Shown: positions 16,588 to 28,755 of the stretch, in pieces
How the letters are laid out: every line of letters starts with the position of its first letter
Numbering within the stretch: the stretch's first letter is position 1
Assembly (NCBI RefSeq): GCF_011075055.1
Contig: NC_058141.1
Location: 15,137,639-15,201,638 of the forward strand
Direction: 5' to 3'
Length of the DNA: 64,000 bases
DNA from: Mangifera indica
Lineage: Eukaryota > Streptophyta > Magnoliopsida > Sapindales > Anacardiaceae
Made by a program: the position numbers and the translations under genes
Notes under the pieces: generated by a model
Databases searched by the model: none
Seen by the model: the letters and a program-made list of their open reading frames with translations, nothing else
Told to the model about the DNA's origin: nothing

Positions 16588-17118
16588 AATTTAATTTGAG
16601 AAAATTACAAAAAACAAAAAAGATGAATTCAAATCAACCGCATTTGCCCCATCGTCCCCTGCTTCTGATAACAAGCCCACAGTCCCACCAAAGTCCTCTT
16701 CTCATACACACTCGGCTCGGAAAGAAATTACCATCAACAACGACTAACATAACACAACATAAAATAAATCACCACAACTTCTTCTTCTCTTGGATCTTAA
16801 ACCAGCCAGCTATTGCTTTTCAAGGTTGCTGAAGAGTGTGGGAACTGCAAGATCTCTAACACCGACAGTGTGAAGAGGCTTTAGAGAGAGAAATACGTGA
16901 CCGTAGTGGGAGAGAGAATATTAGGAAATATTTAAGGCTTTTGGCATGAATCCAGGGATATATAGATTTACTGTATTTCTCTCGTGTGAATACGCTTGCT
17001 TATTGGATAATGTATAATATCTTACGGTATAATATTACTCCAATACGCCAGTGGCATATCCTGTAAATTTGGTACTTTTTAAGGCTGGATACATAGGGAG
17101 CTGTCAAGGAGGGTAGGT

Positions 17119-17126
17119 ACACGTGT
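17119..17126. promoter_or_regulatory. ACACGTGT G-box/ABRE-like site upstream of MPK20-like gene
   Basis: The octamer ACACGTGT lies about 530 bp upstream of the MPK20-like start codon and is followed by C. This matches the ABRE/G-box core read by ABA-responsive bZIP factors and bHLH factors. It is a candidate site only. Confidence 0.35.
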
Positions 17127-17948
17127 CGTCTACTTAAGTGATAGAGTTGGGGTCTGTTGGACACGTAGAAAGTTAAACGGTCAGAGGCCAGTATGGCGAA
17201 CAAACTTATTTGACAGTGGATTTTTCCTTTTTGAATTGGCAGATGCTAAAAAAAGTTTATCCTGTTTTTGTTATGTAAGAAGCTTGAATTGTGTTCTAAG
17301 GAACCACTGTAAACCTACATTGGTAAAATGATACATCATCGTTTAATTAAGTATAAATAAAATAATAAAATAATAATAATATGTTAATTTAATATTTAAT
17401 TTTATATCCATTTTTAGGTATATTTAAAAGTCAACGAACCACATGTGTTAATTAAATTAATTAAGAATTCAATTCACCAAAGCAAACTGAAAGCCATCCG
17501 ACACCAGCCAAACCCTTCGCTTGACGTTTTAGCCTACTCAATTTCAACCCTTATTTTTCTATTTATGCAAACAAATCACTGCCATTCAATTTCCTTCGAA
17601 TTAAGAAAAGTTGTTTCAAATGTTTAAATTGAATCCGACTCTAAAGTGGTAATCTATTTGGTATATTTATACATTGAAATAAAAGTTTTCGTGTTAAACT
17701 TCTCAATAACTTCAATGATATGTCTTATAAGAATTAACAAGTAAATCTCGTTTATAGGTTTTCAAAAGTAAATAAAGTTATTAATTAAATATCTAAATTT
17801 ATTTTAAATTCATTTACTGTGTTGACATTTTATCAAAATTTATCAATAGGGTTATAAAAGATTTTTTTGACAAAAAGTATTAAAATTTTATATTTTAAAT
17901 TAATATTTATATTTTTGATGTGTTTTTAGATATTTTATCCCGACCTTG

Positions 17949-17952
<4 letters not shown>

Positions 17953-17996
<44 letters not shown>
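17953..17996. repeat. (TA)n microsatellite, 44 bp
   Basis: An uninterrupted run of alternating T and A. It lies in gene-free DNA upstream of the MPK20-like gene. Confidence 0.95.
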
Positions 17997-18000
<4 letters not shown>

Positions 18001-19491
18001 GCTTCGCTGCTCTTTCTTCCTTACTTCCTGGGTAAATAAATTAATGGGATTTGAATAGGCAAAGTTTTTAAGTATTTTTTGGTGTTTGATGCTAGTAAAG
18101 ATTAGAGCGAATTTCATAAACTGTATCACGGATGCTTATGTCCCAAAATGATACAATGAAATTTATGCTCTTTATTTTGTAGAAGAAGTAAGGTTAAAAT
18201 AATCATGATTATAATAACAGCAAAATGCCCAGGATGAAATTTTAAAGCAGAAAAAAAAAAAAAAGAAGTTTATGGTAAGAATAGATTTTCAGTCATTGTC
18301 CAATGACTGATACAGGGTAGGTATTTGGTTGAATGTTGTTATTGTTCATTTAACAGGCGATAACTTCATTGTTAGTTAATCTGCGCAAGTTGATGTTGGT
18401 CGGTCAAGGACCCAAGTCATCATCAAATTTAAGAAATTTCATGTCATACCAAAACAAAAAATAAAGTGTCCAATGAGATTTTTCATTATCAACAAAAATA
18501 CATAAATATAAATTTTACAGAAAAAAAATTATGATAATAGTAATTTGAATTAAGTAAATAATTTTAATATATCAAAATAAGTAATGAACATAAAGGATAT
18601 TTTTAAGTACTTCGATCTATAATTTAAAAATGTACATCCATGTTTTAATTGTTATATTACTTGTTGTCACGTTAATATCACTGTTAATAAAGAACAATAT
18701 AACTCTTGACTTAGATGAATATATTTTAGAAACAAAAAAAAAAGTTTAGATTATTTTGATTTATAAATTGTATTGCGTGGAGTCCATACAAAATAATTAA
18801 ATGATATATTATTATATAATTAAATAATTTAAAATTTAAAATAAAATATTATTTAATTATATAATAATATATTATTTATATATATCTAAATTAAGTATTA
18901 AAAATATGTATATATAATATTATTCAACCTTTTCTCTCTGATTTGGATAATCTTATCGAATTTTATTAACATATTTAAACAAAACCTCTCACACCACTAC
19001 CATTAAAAGTTTACATAAATCATGCTTATCTTGTCAGCTTTCCAATAATTAAAAACTAATCTCAAAAGAAAAGTTTATGTCCACTTTGAAATCGATTGGA
19101 GCCGTAATAATTAATCTTGGTCGAACTTTTAACACAAAGTTTGTCATTATCCATCCAAGTGTATCAATTTGATATTAACAAATTATACGATCAACCCAAC
19201 CTAGACTTGGTAAAAAAATCATGAACATATATTCATTCCAATTCAAGCTGGCTAAATTATTTATTATGAATAACATGCTTGATGAACAAATAAATTAAGT
19301 AAAGTAGGTCCTTTGTGTTAGTTATGTAAGGTGCTTTCAATCAAAATGGTTTCATAGCATAGGACAAATTATATAAGTGAGCGGCAAAATCAAATTACTT
19401 GTCACCGATTTAAAATATTTTATATGTAAATTCCCTTTCTGAGTTGCCTTTTTCGTGGGAACACTACTGATTAATTAGTGATTAAATAAAT

Positions 19492-20362
19492 GGCCAAAAG
19501 ACTTTTAATTCTCAGTCAAGGTATATGGGAAAATCATAAACTCAAATCTTTTAAATTTTAAAAACTTAAATATTTATTTATTATCTAAAATTTATTAAAT
19601 TTTTTTATTAAAATTAACAATGAAACTATTATTTTACCAATAATATTTAAAAAGTTATAATTTTATCTTATTTCTCTTTTAAAGGTTTTAAAAATTAATA
19701 ATTTTATCTCCGACTAAATATTTTAAGTTTTAAAAAGTGATTATTTCACTCCTACACCTAGGCTGTTTTCTTTTACCACCCCCACCATCAAAATATTTCA
19801 ACCGGCCTCCTTGAAAGCCCATGTCTTCATTGCTTTCTTTGTCTTGGAAGAGACAACTAAGAGAAGAGATTTTTCATCTCAAAAGAGATGGAGATGAATC
19901 GTCTTTGTCTCTTCATCAACAAATAGGGACAATTTATCCTCATCCCTCTCTGTTGAGAAAGAGACGCGTCTCTTCGTCAAATGAAGATATAATATATCTC
20001 TTCATCATCTCTTTGTTGGATGACCTCACACTATAGTCATCTGAACAATTCTGACGATAAGGGTGGGAAGAGGTAACATTGGTGACAGAGTGATGGCTAG
20101 AGAGGGAAAAAAAAACCAAGTGTGAGGGAGAAATAATCACTTTTTAAAATTTGAAATATTTTGACATGACTAAAGTTGTTAATTTTTTAAAATATGAACA
20201 GAAAAATAAGATAAAATTATAATTTTTTAATAATATTATAAAATAACGATTTTACCCTTAACTCTAATAAAAAGGTTTAATAAATTTTAAATAATGAATA
20301 AGTATTTAAATTTTTAAAAATTAAAAAATACTATATTTTAGGTGGAAATAAACCTTTTCGCC
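19492..20362. mobile_element. GGCCAAA-family fold-back MULE-like element, copy 2
   Basis: The left end is GGCCAAAAGACTTTTAATTC; the right end on the other strand is GGCGAAAAGGTTTATTTCC, so the tips are diverged. The element is 871 bp. The core at about 19850-20010 is dense in AGAGAC/GTCTC and GATGAA/TTCATC pairs. The flanks TAAATAAAT and TAAATATTA match at six of nine positions, a weak duplication. It seems older than the other copies. It creates misleading open frames at 19821-20140. Confidence 0.7.
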
Positions 20363-21376
20363 TAAATATTATTCATTTATTAGCCACTAAAAGTACGAAC
20401 ATATCAAATTTTAAAAGATCCTTTGTCACCATAGTTCAATTATTTTGCTTAAATAAAATAAAGATTGATAGCCCTCTCAGAATTATCATTAGAAATTCAT
20501 AACTTGTTTTAAAAAATCTCGGCCTTCTTGAATACTGTTTTGCTAAGTGTTATTGTGACAATGACATGTTTCAATTTTATTGGTAGGATTAGTGAGATAC
20601 TTGGCAAGCATTTTCTATATAATATATTATCAAGGTATACGTGTTAAGGTGAAGTTAGTGATAGGGATGTCAACCAGAAGAGATAGTCCCCATTTTGTTC
20701 TCGTAAGGGATATTAATCTTCATTTACGACCTGTTTCTATTATGAGAATAAAAATAATTATCTATCATATTTTTATAGGAGAAAATCTTTTTTTCGTATT
20801 ATCAAAAAAAATATTTTCTCCATATTTTTTAAACATAATATAAATATATTAAATAATAAAATTAAATAAAATTCAAATCAATATAATATTTTAAATATCA
20901 TAAATATAATATATTAATCACTTTAATATATAAAGTAAAAACCTAAATAAATTTGAAAAATATAAATAATTTAAAATTATAAAGATATGTTAGTATTTTA
21001 AGTAAATATACTAATATAAATAGACGGGATCAGGGGTGGGGAAAGGGGGACATATGTATTCCTATTCTTGACTCGTCTCTGATTATAACATTTTTTTTAT
21101 TTTTATCTTTGTCTTCTTTTCTGTTTTTAATTAAAAAAAATTTTATTTGTTAAAGGTCAGAAAAAGTCAAAACTCTTAAAATCGGAGCTAAATTACAAAT
21201 CTCTAGTTAGTGATTCAAACTTCAAAAATTAATAAATCTAATAAAATATAAAAACTAAAAGAAAGGGGATATCTGCTTTTTACTCCCCCAGATGTACATT
21301 GATAAATTTATTTGTTTATTTTTAAAAAACAAAATTTATCACGTTGTTATATGATCATACAACACACCATTACGAA
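20363..21376. other. AT-rich gene-free DNA with a possible decayed repeat
   Basis: Nothing coding is visible. A segment starting near 20660 (AGGGATGTCAACCAGAAGAG) and ending near 21080 (GACGGGATCAGGGGTGGGG) looks like a decayed plant repeat of the AGGGGTGTCAA...GGGGATGGGG type. I could not define its ends or a target duplication. Confidence 0.35.
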
Positions 21377-22159
21377 TAGGGGTGTGCATAATTTGGTTCA
21401 AATTATAAAATTAGATTAAACCGTTTGAAAATTACGATTTAGTTTGGTTTGGATTATAAAATTGTTTAGTTTGAGTTGAAAATTTTTTTAAAAACAATTT
21501 AGGGTTTTCAAACCAAACCAAACCAAACTATATATATATATATACACACACACACACAACAACCGACAACAGTTAGCAATTCATATATGCATACATACAA
21601 AGAACAACAAACACTCATAAATACACATAACAACCAATACAGTATTTTATAAATATATACAACCACCACTAATTAATATATATATAAAAAATAATGCAGT
21701 AATCTATTTCTTAAAAATAAAACATATCCGGCACCTAATACCTCACTTTTTTTTCCACGAAAATTTCTTTCTCCCCTTTCTGCATTCAGCACCGTAGCAT
21801 TGTTTATGATGCTATTACTATAAATTAAACATGCTATGTTTATGATAGTATTATTATAAATTTATTAAATTTCACATATGGAATACATCGATGACAATTT
21901 TTCACTAATTATGTCTTTTAATCATGATTATTATTCATTTATTTTTTATTGAATTTGAAAAATTGAAAGTGAATACTTTTTATTCGGTTTGAACCATAAA
22001 CCGAACTGCACCAAACGGTATATTTTCAGTTTGGTTTGATTTGGTTTGTAATTTAAAATGGTTTGGTTTGGTTTGGTTTGAAATTTTTTCAAACCGTTTT
22101 TTTTAATTTGAGTTGAAAAATATTATAAATCGCACCAAACCGGACCATGCACACCCCTA
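21377..22159. mobile_element. hAT-like non-autonomous element with TAGGGGTGTGCA termini
   Basis: The left end TAGGGGTGTGCA and right end TGCACACCCCTA are perfect 12-bp inverted repeats. The 783-bp element lies between ATTACGAA and ATTGCGAA, an 8-bp target duplication with one mismatch, as expected for the hAT superfamily. The inner arms are AAACCAAACC/GGTTTGGTTT repeats in inverted orientation. A TA/CA microsatellite at about 21528-21560 lies inside. No transposase is encoded. Confidence 0.8.
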
Positions 22160-22343
22160 ATTGCGAAGTACTTCATAGATATCCACTATAAAATAATTAC
22201 ACTTGCAATTTGAACAACTCAATATTATAAAAATATATTTCATTTTAATATCAATAACTTAATTTTCTTTTAATGAAATAAAATCCAAATACAAATGTTT
22301 TTAAACAATATATTATAAAGTATTTATATAGACTACATGCCAA

Positions 22344-22754
22344 TTATAAGACGACTATCGTCTAAATCTTTGGACGATAAGTATCGTCTAAAATAGATGA
22401 CAAGCGTCCTCTAGAGAATGAATGACACTCTATCGTCCAATGAAGGTTGTCACTCTCTCTCCACCCACATCGTGGCTGGTGGTCAGAGGAAAAGTAAAAA
22501 AAATTAGAGATTTGAGAGATAAAATTCACTTTTTAAAGTTTAAATATGAGTGTAAAAATTAATTTTTAAAATTAAAAAGATAAAATATGATAAAATTATA
22601 TAAATAAATATAAATAGTAAAATAATGATTTTATCTTTATATTTAATATAAAATTTAATAACGATTTAGAGATAGATGAGTATTTAAATTTTTATCGGGG
22701 ATAGATATACTTCAAGATTACACTAAGACTTGGGTGGGAAATAGTCATTGTTCC
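22344..22754. mobile_element. GGCCAAA-family element, right half only
   Basis: The right end (complement strand GGAACAATGACTATTTCCCA) and the AT-rich right arm are clear. A core of GACGACTATCGTC and GGACGATAAGTATCGTC pairs lies at 22344-22440. No left arm or left end is found upstream, where the hAT-like element ends at 22159. It is most simply a copy truncated on its left side. Confidence 0.6.
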
Positions 22755-23115
22755 TTTATATTATATAGATCACGTGCAACGAGAAAAAGTGAAATGGGCC
22801 TGTTGGATTACCTTTTAGCCCTTTTCCTTAATAAAGAGGGTCAGGTACACAAATCTTATACGTGAATATCGGGCAAAGGGATACAAATATGGAGAATCCA
22901 ATACAGATGGATGCTAGTATATTCTTAACCTCCGTCGCAAGTATATACTGATCACATCCACGTGACCATGTGACGCTTTCTTCAGCTGGTGACCGTATAG
23001 GAGTGGTTCCCTTGTCCATTGGCTGTACTTGTACCTTACCTGTCACGCCAACTCAACCAGATCATTTGGCGCTTCTTGTCCCCCGTTGCCTTCCATCTTC
23101 TTTTTTTTAACATCA

Positions 23116-23802
23116 GGGAAAAGGTTATTTTCCACCGAATAATCTTTAAATTATATTTATAATAAATACAAATTTTAAATATTTATTTATTTATGAATTA
23201 ATTATTATTCAAAATTTTAATTTAAAAAAGAGATAAAATCATTATCTTAGTTATAAATTTTAAAACTTTAAAATTTATATCATTTTCTCTTAAATTTAAA
23301 AAACTAACACTTCAATCAATTTTTAAAATTTAAATTTTACCTTTAAGGTTTGTTTGCTTATCCGACCATCATCATTTTGATTGATGATCGATGTTTTCTA
23401 CCTATCTTTTAGATCGGATCACAAAGGATGACAAAATGTCGTCCTTCATCTCTTATTTCTAATTTGGATGACAAAAAGTCGTCTTTATTCGAAGAAGACC
23501 TTTACTTATTTTATATCACCGATCAATTCTCTAAACCACTAAAAATGAAACCTAAAAAGGGGAAAAAATGAATTTTTTAAAATTCAATCATGGAGGTAAA
23601 TATGAGTTGTCTAAACTAAGGAGAGAAAATGATATAAATTTTTTAATTTTTAGAGATTATGGGTAAAATAACAATTTTACCTCTGTCTTTAATTGAAAAT
23701 TTTAATGACAATTAGTCTATGGGTAGGTATTTAAGTTTTTATTTTTCGTAAATATGATTTTAAGATTGAACTAAAACTTGAGTGGGAAATTATCTTATTC
23801 CC
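23116..23802. mobile_element. GGCCAAA-family fold-back element, diverged copy 3
   Basis: The left end GGGAAAAGGTTATTTTCCAC and right end (complement GGGAATAAGATAATTTCCCA) are recognisable but mutated. The arms are AT-rich inverted repeats. The core at about 23400-23510 carries GATGACAAAATGTCGTC and GATGACAAAAAGTCGTC hairpin-like units. No clear target duplication remains, which suggests an old insertion. Confidence 0.6.
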
Positions 23803-26800
23803 TTTATATTAAATCAAAACATTTTTTGATTTGAAGATTTGAGTTCAAATCTTTGTCATATTTATAAAATTTTAATTTTTTTGTGTAAGTCTAATTATTA
23901 TACTCTAAATTTATTTATTTAATAAATATAGACAAAGTCCTCGATCAGAAAAAAAGGAAAAATCAAAACATTTTTTTCCCTAAAAATAAGAGTCACTTGG
24001 ACTCTCTTATCTGAGAAGCGCCAGCTGATTTATATTCATTTCTCTTTTAAAGCAAATGCCGAAAGAATAAAGATCAAATTTTAATACATCAACTAATCAT
24101 AATCACCAATAATGTGATTTTTCTTTCTCACTCAAATTTAATTGTAAAATATTCATTTTTAACTCAGAGTAGTATGTTTTAGAAAAACTACATTAAATAA
24201 TTATGCTTAGGGGTATGAATAGAGTATATTTGATTTTTTTTTTCTCGCCAAATAACACTTTTCCACTAGTAATTTTTCTTATTATCAAAAATTACTTTTT
24301 ATTTTTACTCATCTCTGTACTTGTTCATTTTCATGTCCCTAAATTTTCACTCCTTTTCATTCCCATTAGATTTCTAAGTTTTTCCCCAAGTCTCAAGTAT
24401 TTTACCAAATTTCTCTATTCTTACCGTGTTTTTCAATTTAAAATAATATTCTTCAATTTTTACTCTAAATATGATGGTGTTGTTGATTGAGTGATGTAAG
24501 TTGGTAAAAATTGTTGGATTAATTGTTTAAAGAGTATTTACGGATTACTCATTGTGTTTTCTAGCTTGATTCATAGGTCTCGACTAAAAAAATATGATTT
24601 TTAAGTTTTTTTTCTCTAACTTGTGATTTCGACCAAACAAATAAAGTTAATTTATGAAGAGTAATGTTGGCTTATAAGGGGGTGTTAACCAAATTAGAAA
24701 ATGAATGTTTATTCATTTGGTCAAACAGGGGGTTTCAAGTTTGGCCAATTTTTGTTTTATACATTTTTATGAATTTCAACTTAACAGGGTTTTTCAACAA
24801 GATTTGATTGAAATATTAAAACTCATTATTTTAGTTTAGGGTTTGGTATTTCCTAACTTATTTCACTTTTTGTGTTGTGTTTAAATGTCTGAAATTAACT
24901 CTAAAGTTCCAAAACAAAGGGTTGAAGAAAATCGAAAATAAAAGGTTTAAAACAAATTCCAAAATCTTATAATAAAATTCAACCAATACTAGAAACGATG
25001 TTTAGCTAATTCTAGAGGCCGGATCAACCAATTTGAGCTTATCTATATGAATTGCTATAGCCGATAGTTAACATTAATGGTTGGTCTCAATTGATAATGT
25101 CAATCATAGAAAAATCATTATAGCTTATTCAAAAGGAGTCAATCCCCAATTTGTTTTTCACAAATAAATCATTAAGTTTAGTCTCAACATTAATGACTAC
25201 CCTCAATAAACAAAATCTCAAAACTAGTCTTTTAAGAAATTCAAAATTAACCTTGTGTGGACATAGAAAAAGGCTCATCCATATAAAGTCATTTAGGTCA
25301 AATATATTAAATTTGACATAATCACACTAAAGAATGTGTGATCCAATGGTTAGAATTAAAGGTGTAATCTAATAGGATATCATTATGCCAAATGTAAAGT
25401 TTCCATCAAAATTGTATTCAGAAAAGTGCTATATTGGTAATTATAATCGCACTTAATAACTATGATTTAACAAGATCATACTTTCTTATGTGATTCAATA
25501 AGATCACACCTCTCTAAGTGTGATTCTAACCAATCATACGTTTTCGGGTGTGATTTCACTATAGTTGAAATAACATTTTTCTAATTGTGATTTATTGATT
25601 ATATTTTATTTATTTATTTTGCAAAAATTTATTTATACTCTTTAATCATAATTTTTTTTGTCAATAATATTTAGTACAGGAGTTTGTAGTGTAAAAATTA
25701 AAAGAATTTTACTCTCAAACTTAGATGAAAAATAGTAATTTATTCTTGTAATTTATTATGAGCAACATTATGTGCATTAATAATATGTACAAATAATAAT
25801 ATATTTTAAATTAAAAATAAAATAATAAATTATTATTTATATATAAAATAGTGTATATTGATTGTTTCCATAGTTTTATTGATTCATTGTTATTCAATAG
25901 TCCGCTATTGGGCCTAAATACTCGCACAGTCGCACTTGTAATTTTGTGGGAAATGTCTCTTGGTCGCCAATGTCATAGTCAACAAGATGGCAAGTTTGGG
26001 CCTCTGTGATTACTATGCTATTGACACCTCTCCTTGCCAGAATCCATAAAACAACAACGCTTTAGGTTTGGAATATCCAACCCTTCCAGAATCTAACATA
26101 TCACTTACTAAATTCAAAATGTGATCCCACTTATCAACCAAAAAAAAAAAAAAGGCCAACTATCATATTGATATGACACCTTAATTTACACACAATTATG
26201 TTGAAAAAGGGAAAAATAAATTATAATTAATATCAACTAAGATAAAATTTTTTATTAGAATAATATATATATTTATTTATTTAAAAAAAAAACCTTATTT
26301 GAATTGAATAACTTTTTCAAAATTTATAACCTTTCTTCTTTTGTCAGTCAAAATAGCCTCACGGCCAGAACCAAATATCTTGATAAGGTAAAAAATAAGA
26401 CCAAGAGACTCGTCATACAAAGAGAGATGTGATGCCCTTGCTCCTCGATAGATTAGGGGTCCTCCCTTTTTATGAGTTTATTCCCTGAAATGTCCCACAC
26501 GGGAGGGGCTGAATCCAATAACTTTTGCCGACGCAACGCCACGTCACTGCTCCTACTACTTAGTCTGCACTCAATTTCATTCTCATTAACCATGTCCATC
26601 TGCTTACAGTAAACCAAAGTAAAAATCTAATCTACCAATCAGATTACGCCAACAAGAATAAATGTCTCATTTCTCCTGGCCTCCTCATAACCAATTATCT
26701 GTAGAGATAGTTATTAGTTATTTTATTCGCAGCTGTGTCAACGGACTCCAAACATAATTCAAATACAGCTGAATTTTTATTATGTTTTTTCCGAAAGTAA

Positions 26801-27779
26801 GAAAATTCTCAATAATTTGTGTCTTGTGTTGGTGGCCGTGGCAGTGTAATTGTATTTGTACTATTCCTTTCTTCTCTCCAATCATTTCTCTAATTTTTTT
26901 CTTATATTTTTATTTTCTTTTATTTTCTCATGGTTTCTGGCGACAGAAAAGGAAGTAGATGAGTAGAAGAAATAAATTTCTCAGCTTCTACGAAACTATT
27001 TTTTTTATTGATCTATCTTCAGTCGTTGCTTATAAATTATGTTATCTTGATCAAGACAAAACTCTGCTTGAATTTTGCCAATCAAACACCTCATCATCTT
27101 TAATTGATTCTCTTTAACTGCTACTATATGTTCATTTCTCGTTCTGTCCTGAAGGTGCACACTCTTTCTTTATTAATCATTTTTTAATTATTATTATTAT
27201 TCTGTTTGTGGTCAGTTGAAGTGACTGTTTGATGAAGTAGGCGATGATGTTGTAAATTTTACTAAATTCGAGATTTTGGAATTGTGTTGACATGCTATGA
27301 AGTGGATTTTTTGTGCTAAATGAGTTGATTATCTTGATATAATTATGTTTTCGTTATGTTTGATGTTTTGTTGTGTGGTTTGATCATTCACGAAGGAGGA
27401 TGTTGACAGTTGACTTTGCAGCTGCTGTTACTAGTTCTGCTTGATTTTCATGAGCTGCGTAATTTTGGTACTGTTTTTGTTTGTTTATTGGTTTCTTGGT
27501 ATTTGTTATTTTGTATCCATTTAATTCTCTGCTTGACGATGAGTATTGTATGTTTGATCATATAGAAGATATGCGTTTGTGTGCATACAGAGAAAGAGAA
27601 ATGTTCAATAGGTGTATTGCGATTGACATCTTTGCTTAGTACGATTGTCTTTATACTATTCAATGCGTATTAACCTATATCTGGGTTCTGAATGGCTTTC
27701 TAATGGCCTCAATAAAGTTTGGTTATAGCTTAATTTTCAGCTTTCTTTTGCTGACCATTTTGTTGCAGAAAGAGATTCA
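23803..27779. other. AT-rich intergenic DNA and promoter/5' leader of the MEI2-like gene
   Basis: About 4 kb without a convincing coding frame. Bases 25440-25560 hold a degenerate tandem repeat. From about 26850 the composition becomes pyrimidine-rich, as in plant 5' UTRs. A possible leader exon ends at a CTGAAG|GTGCAC donor near 27153, and the next exon begins after TTGTTGCAG at about 27768, just before the ATG at 27780. This would be a 5' UTR intron of about 0.6 kb, which I infer from splice signals only. Confidence 0.45.
25440..25560. repeat. Degenerate tandem repeat of about 30 bp (GTGTGATT...AAGATCACAC-like)
   Basis: Three to four imperfect units can be read, each containing a (A/T)GTGATT motif and a (G/C)ATCA(T/C)AC motif, such as ATGTGATTCAATAAGATCAC and AGTGTGATTCTAACCAATCA. 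Within each unit the two motifs are partly inverted copies. A related GTGTGATCCAATGG lies upstream near 25337. No gene is associated. Confidence 0.5.
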
Positions 27780-28722
27780 ATGGAACAACATTTGAAGGAT
27801 TCAGTATTGGGTCCTTCTGGAGGTGCCTTTTCTTTCTCTCTATACATCTAACGATAGATAAGAAAATACATATAGTCAGATACGTGTTTTTACTTGGGAG
27901 ATCTTGAGTGATCATTCATATTGTTTTGTAGGTTCATTCAATATACCATCATTGACTATTCCTAGAGTGGCAGCAAGTGGTGTGTGGGGAATCCCAAGTG
28001 GAAGAGATGCATTTCTTGCATCAAATGATGCAAGCTTGTTTTCTAGCTCTTTGCCTGTCCTTCCTCATGAAAAATGTATGTGTGGGCTCTTCTTACTAGA
28101 TGTAATAGATCCCTACCCCTTAAAATGATTTTTGAGACCTTTTGCAAACATGCAGTGAACTTTCATGATTCAGAGGATCAAGGTCAACCTGTTGATGATA
28201 GCTCACCAAATATAAACAAGGTTGACCTTGAAAATGGCGTGAAGGATCCACTTGAAGATGTTGAACCAAATGCAGTTGGAACCATGCTTCCTGATGATGA
28301 AGATGAGCTTCTTGCTGGCATAACAGATGATTTTGATCTAAGTGGGTTGCCTAGCCAATTAGAGGATTTAGAAGATTATGATCTGTTTGACAGCGGAGGG
28401 GGGATGGAGTTGGACTTTGAACCTCAAGAGAGCCTTAGGTTTGAGATATCAAAGCTTAACATATCTGATGGGATCACTGGAAATGGAATTGCTCACTATC
28501 CTTTCTCTAATGGCGTGGGAACTGTGGCTGGGGAACATCCATATGGCGAGCATCCTTCAAGAACATTATTTGTTCGAAATATCAATAGCAATGTTGAGGA
28601 CACTGAATTGAGGTCTCTCTTTGAGGTATTTCATAATTTGTATTGAATTTATACCAAGTTTAAAGCTTTGGATATTGATTTTGTGTAGGAATCTATTGGA
28701 AGTGCTGAACCGTTTTTTTGGG

Positions 28723-28755
<33 letters not shown>

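Larger units (their letters stand above)
16588..19491. other. MPK20 upstream region and AT-rich intergenic DNA
   Basis: Bases 16588 to about 17200 should be the 5' UTR and promoter of the MPK20-like gene, with pyrimidine-rich transcribed-strand leader sequence and an ACACGTGT site at 17119-17126. Beyond that the DNA is strongly AT-rich, with a 44-bp TA repeat at 17953-17996 and poly-A tracts. The short open frames are low complexity and none looks like a gene. Confidence 0.5.
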
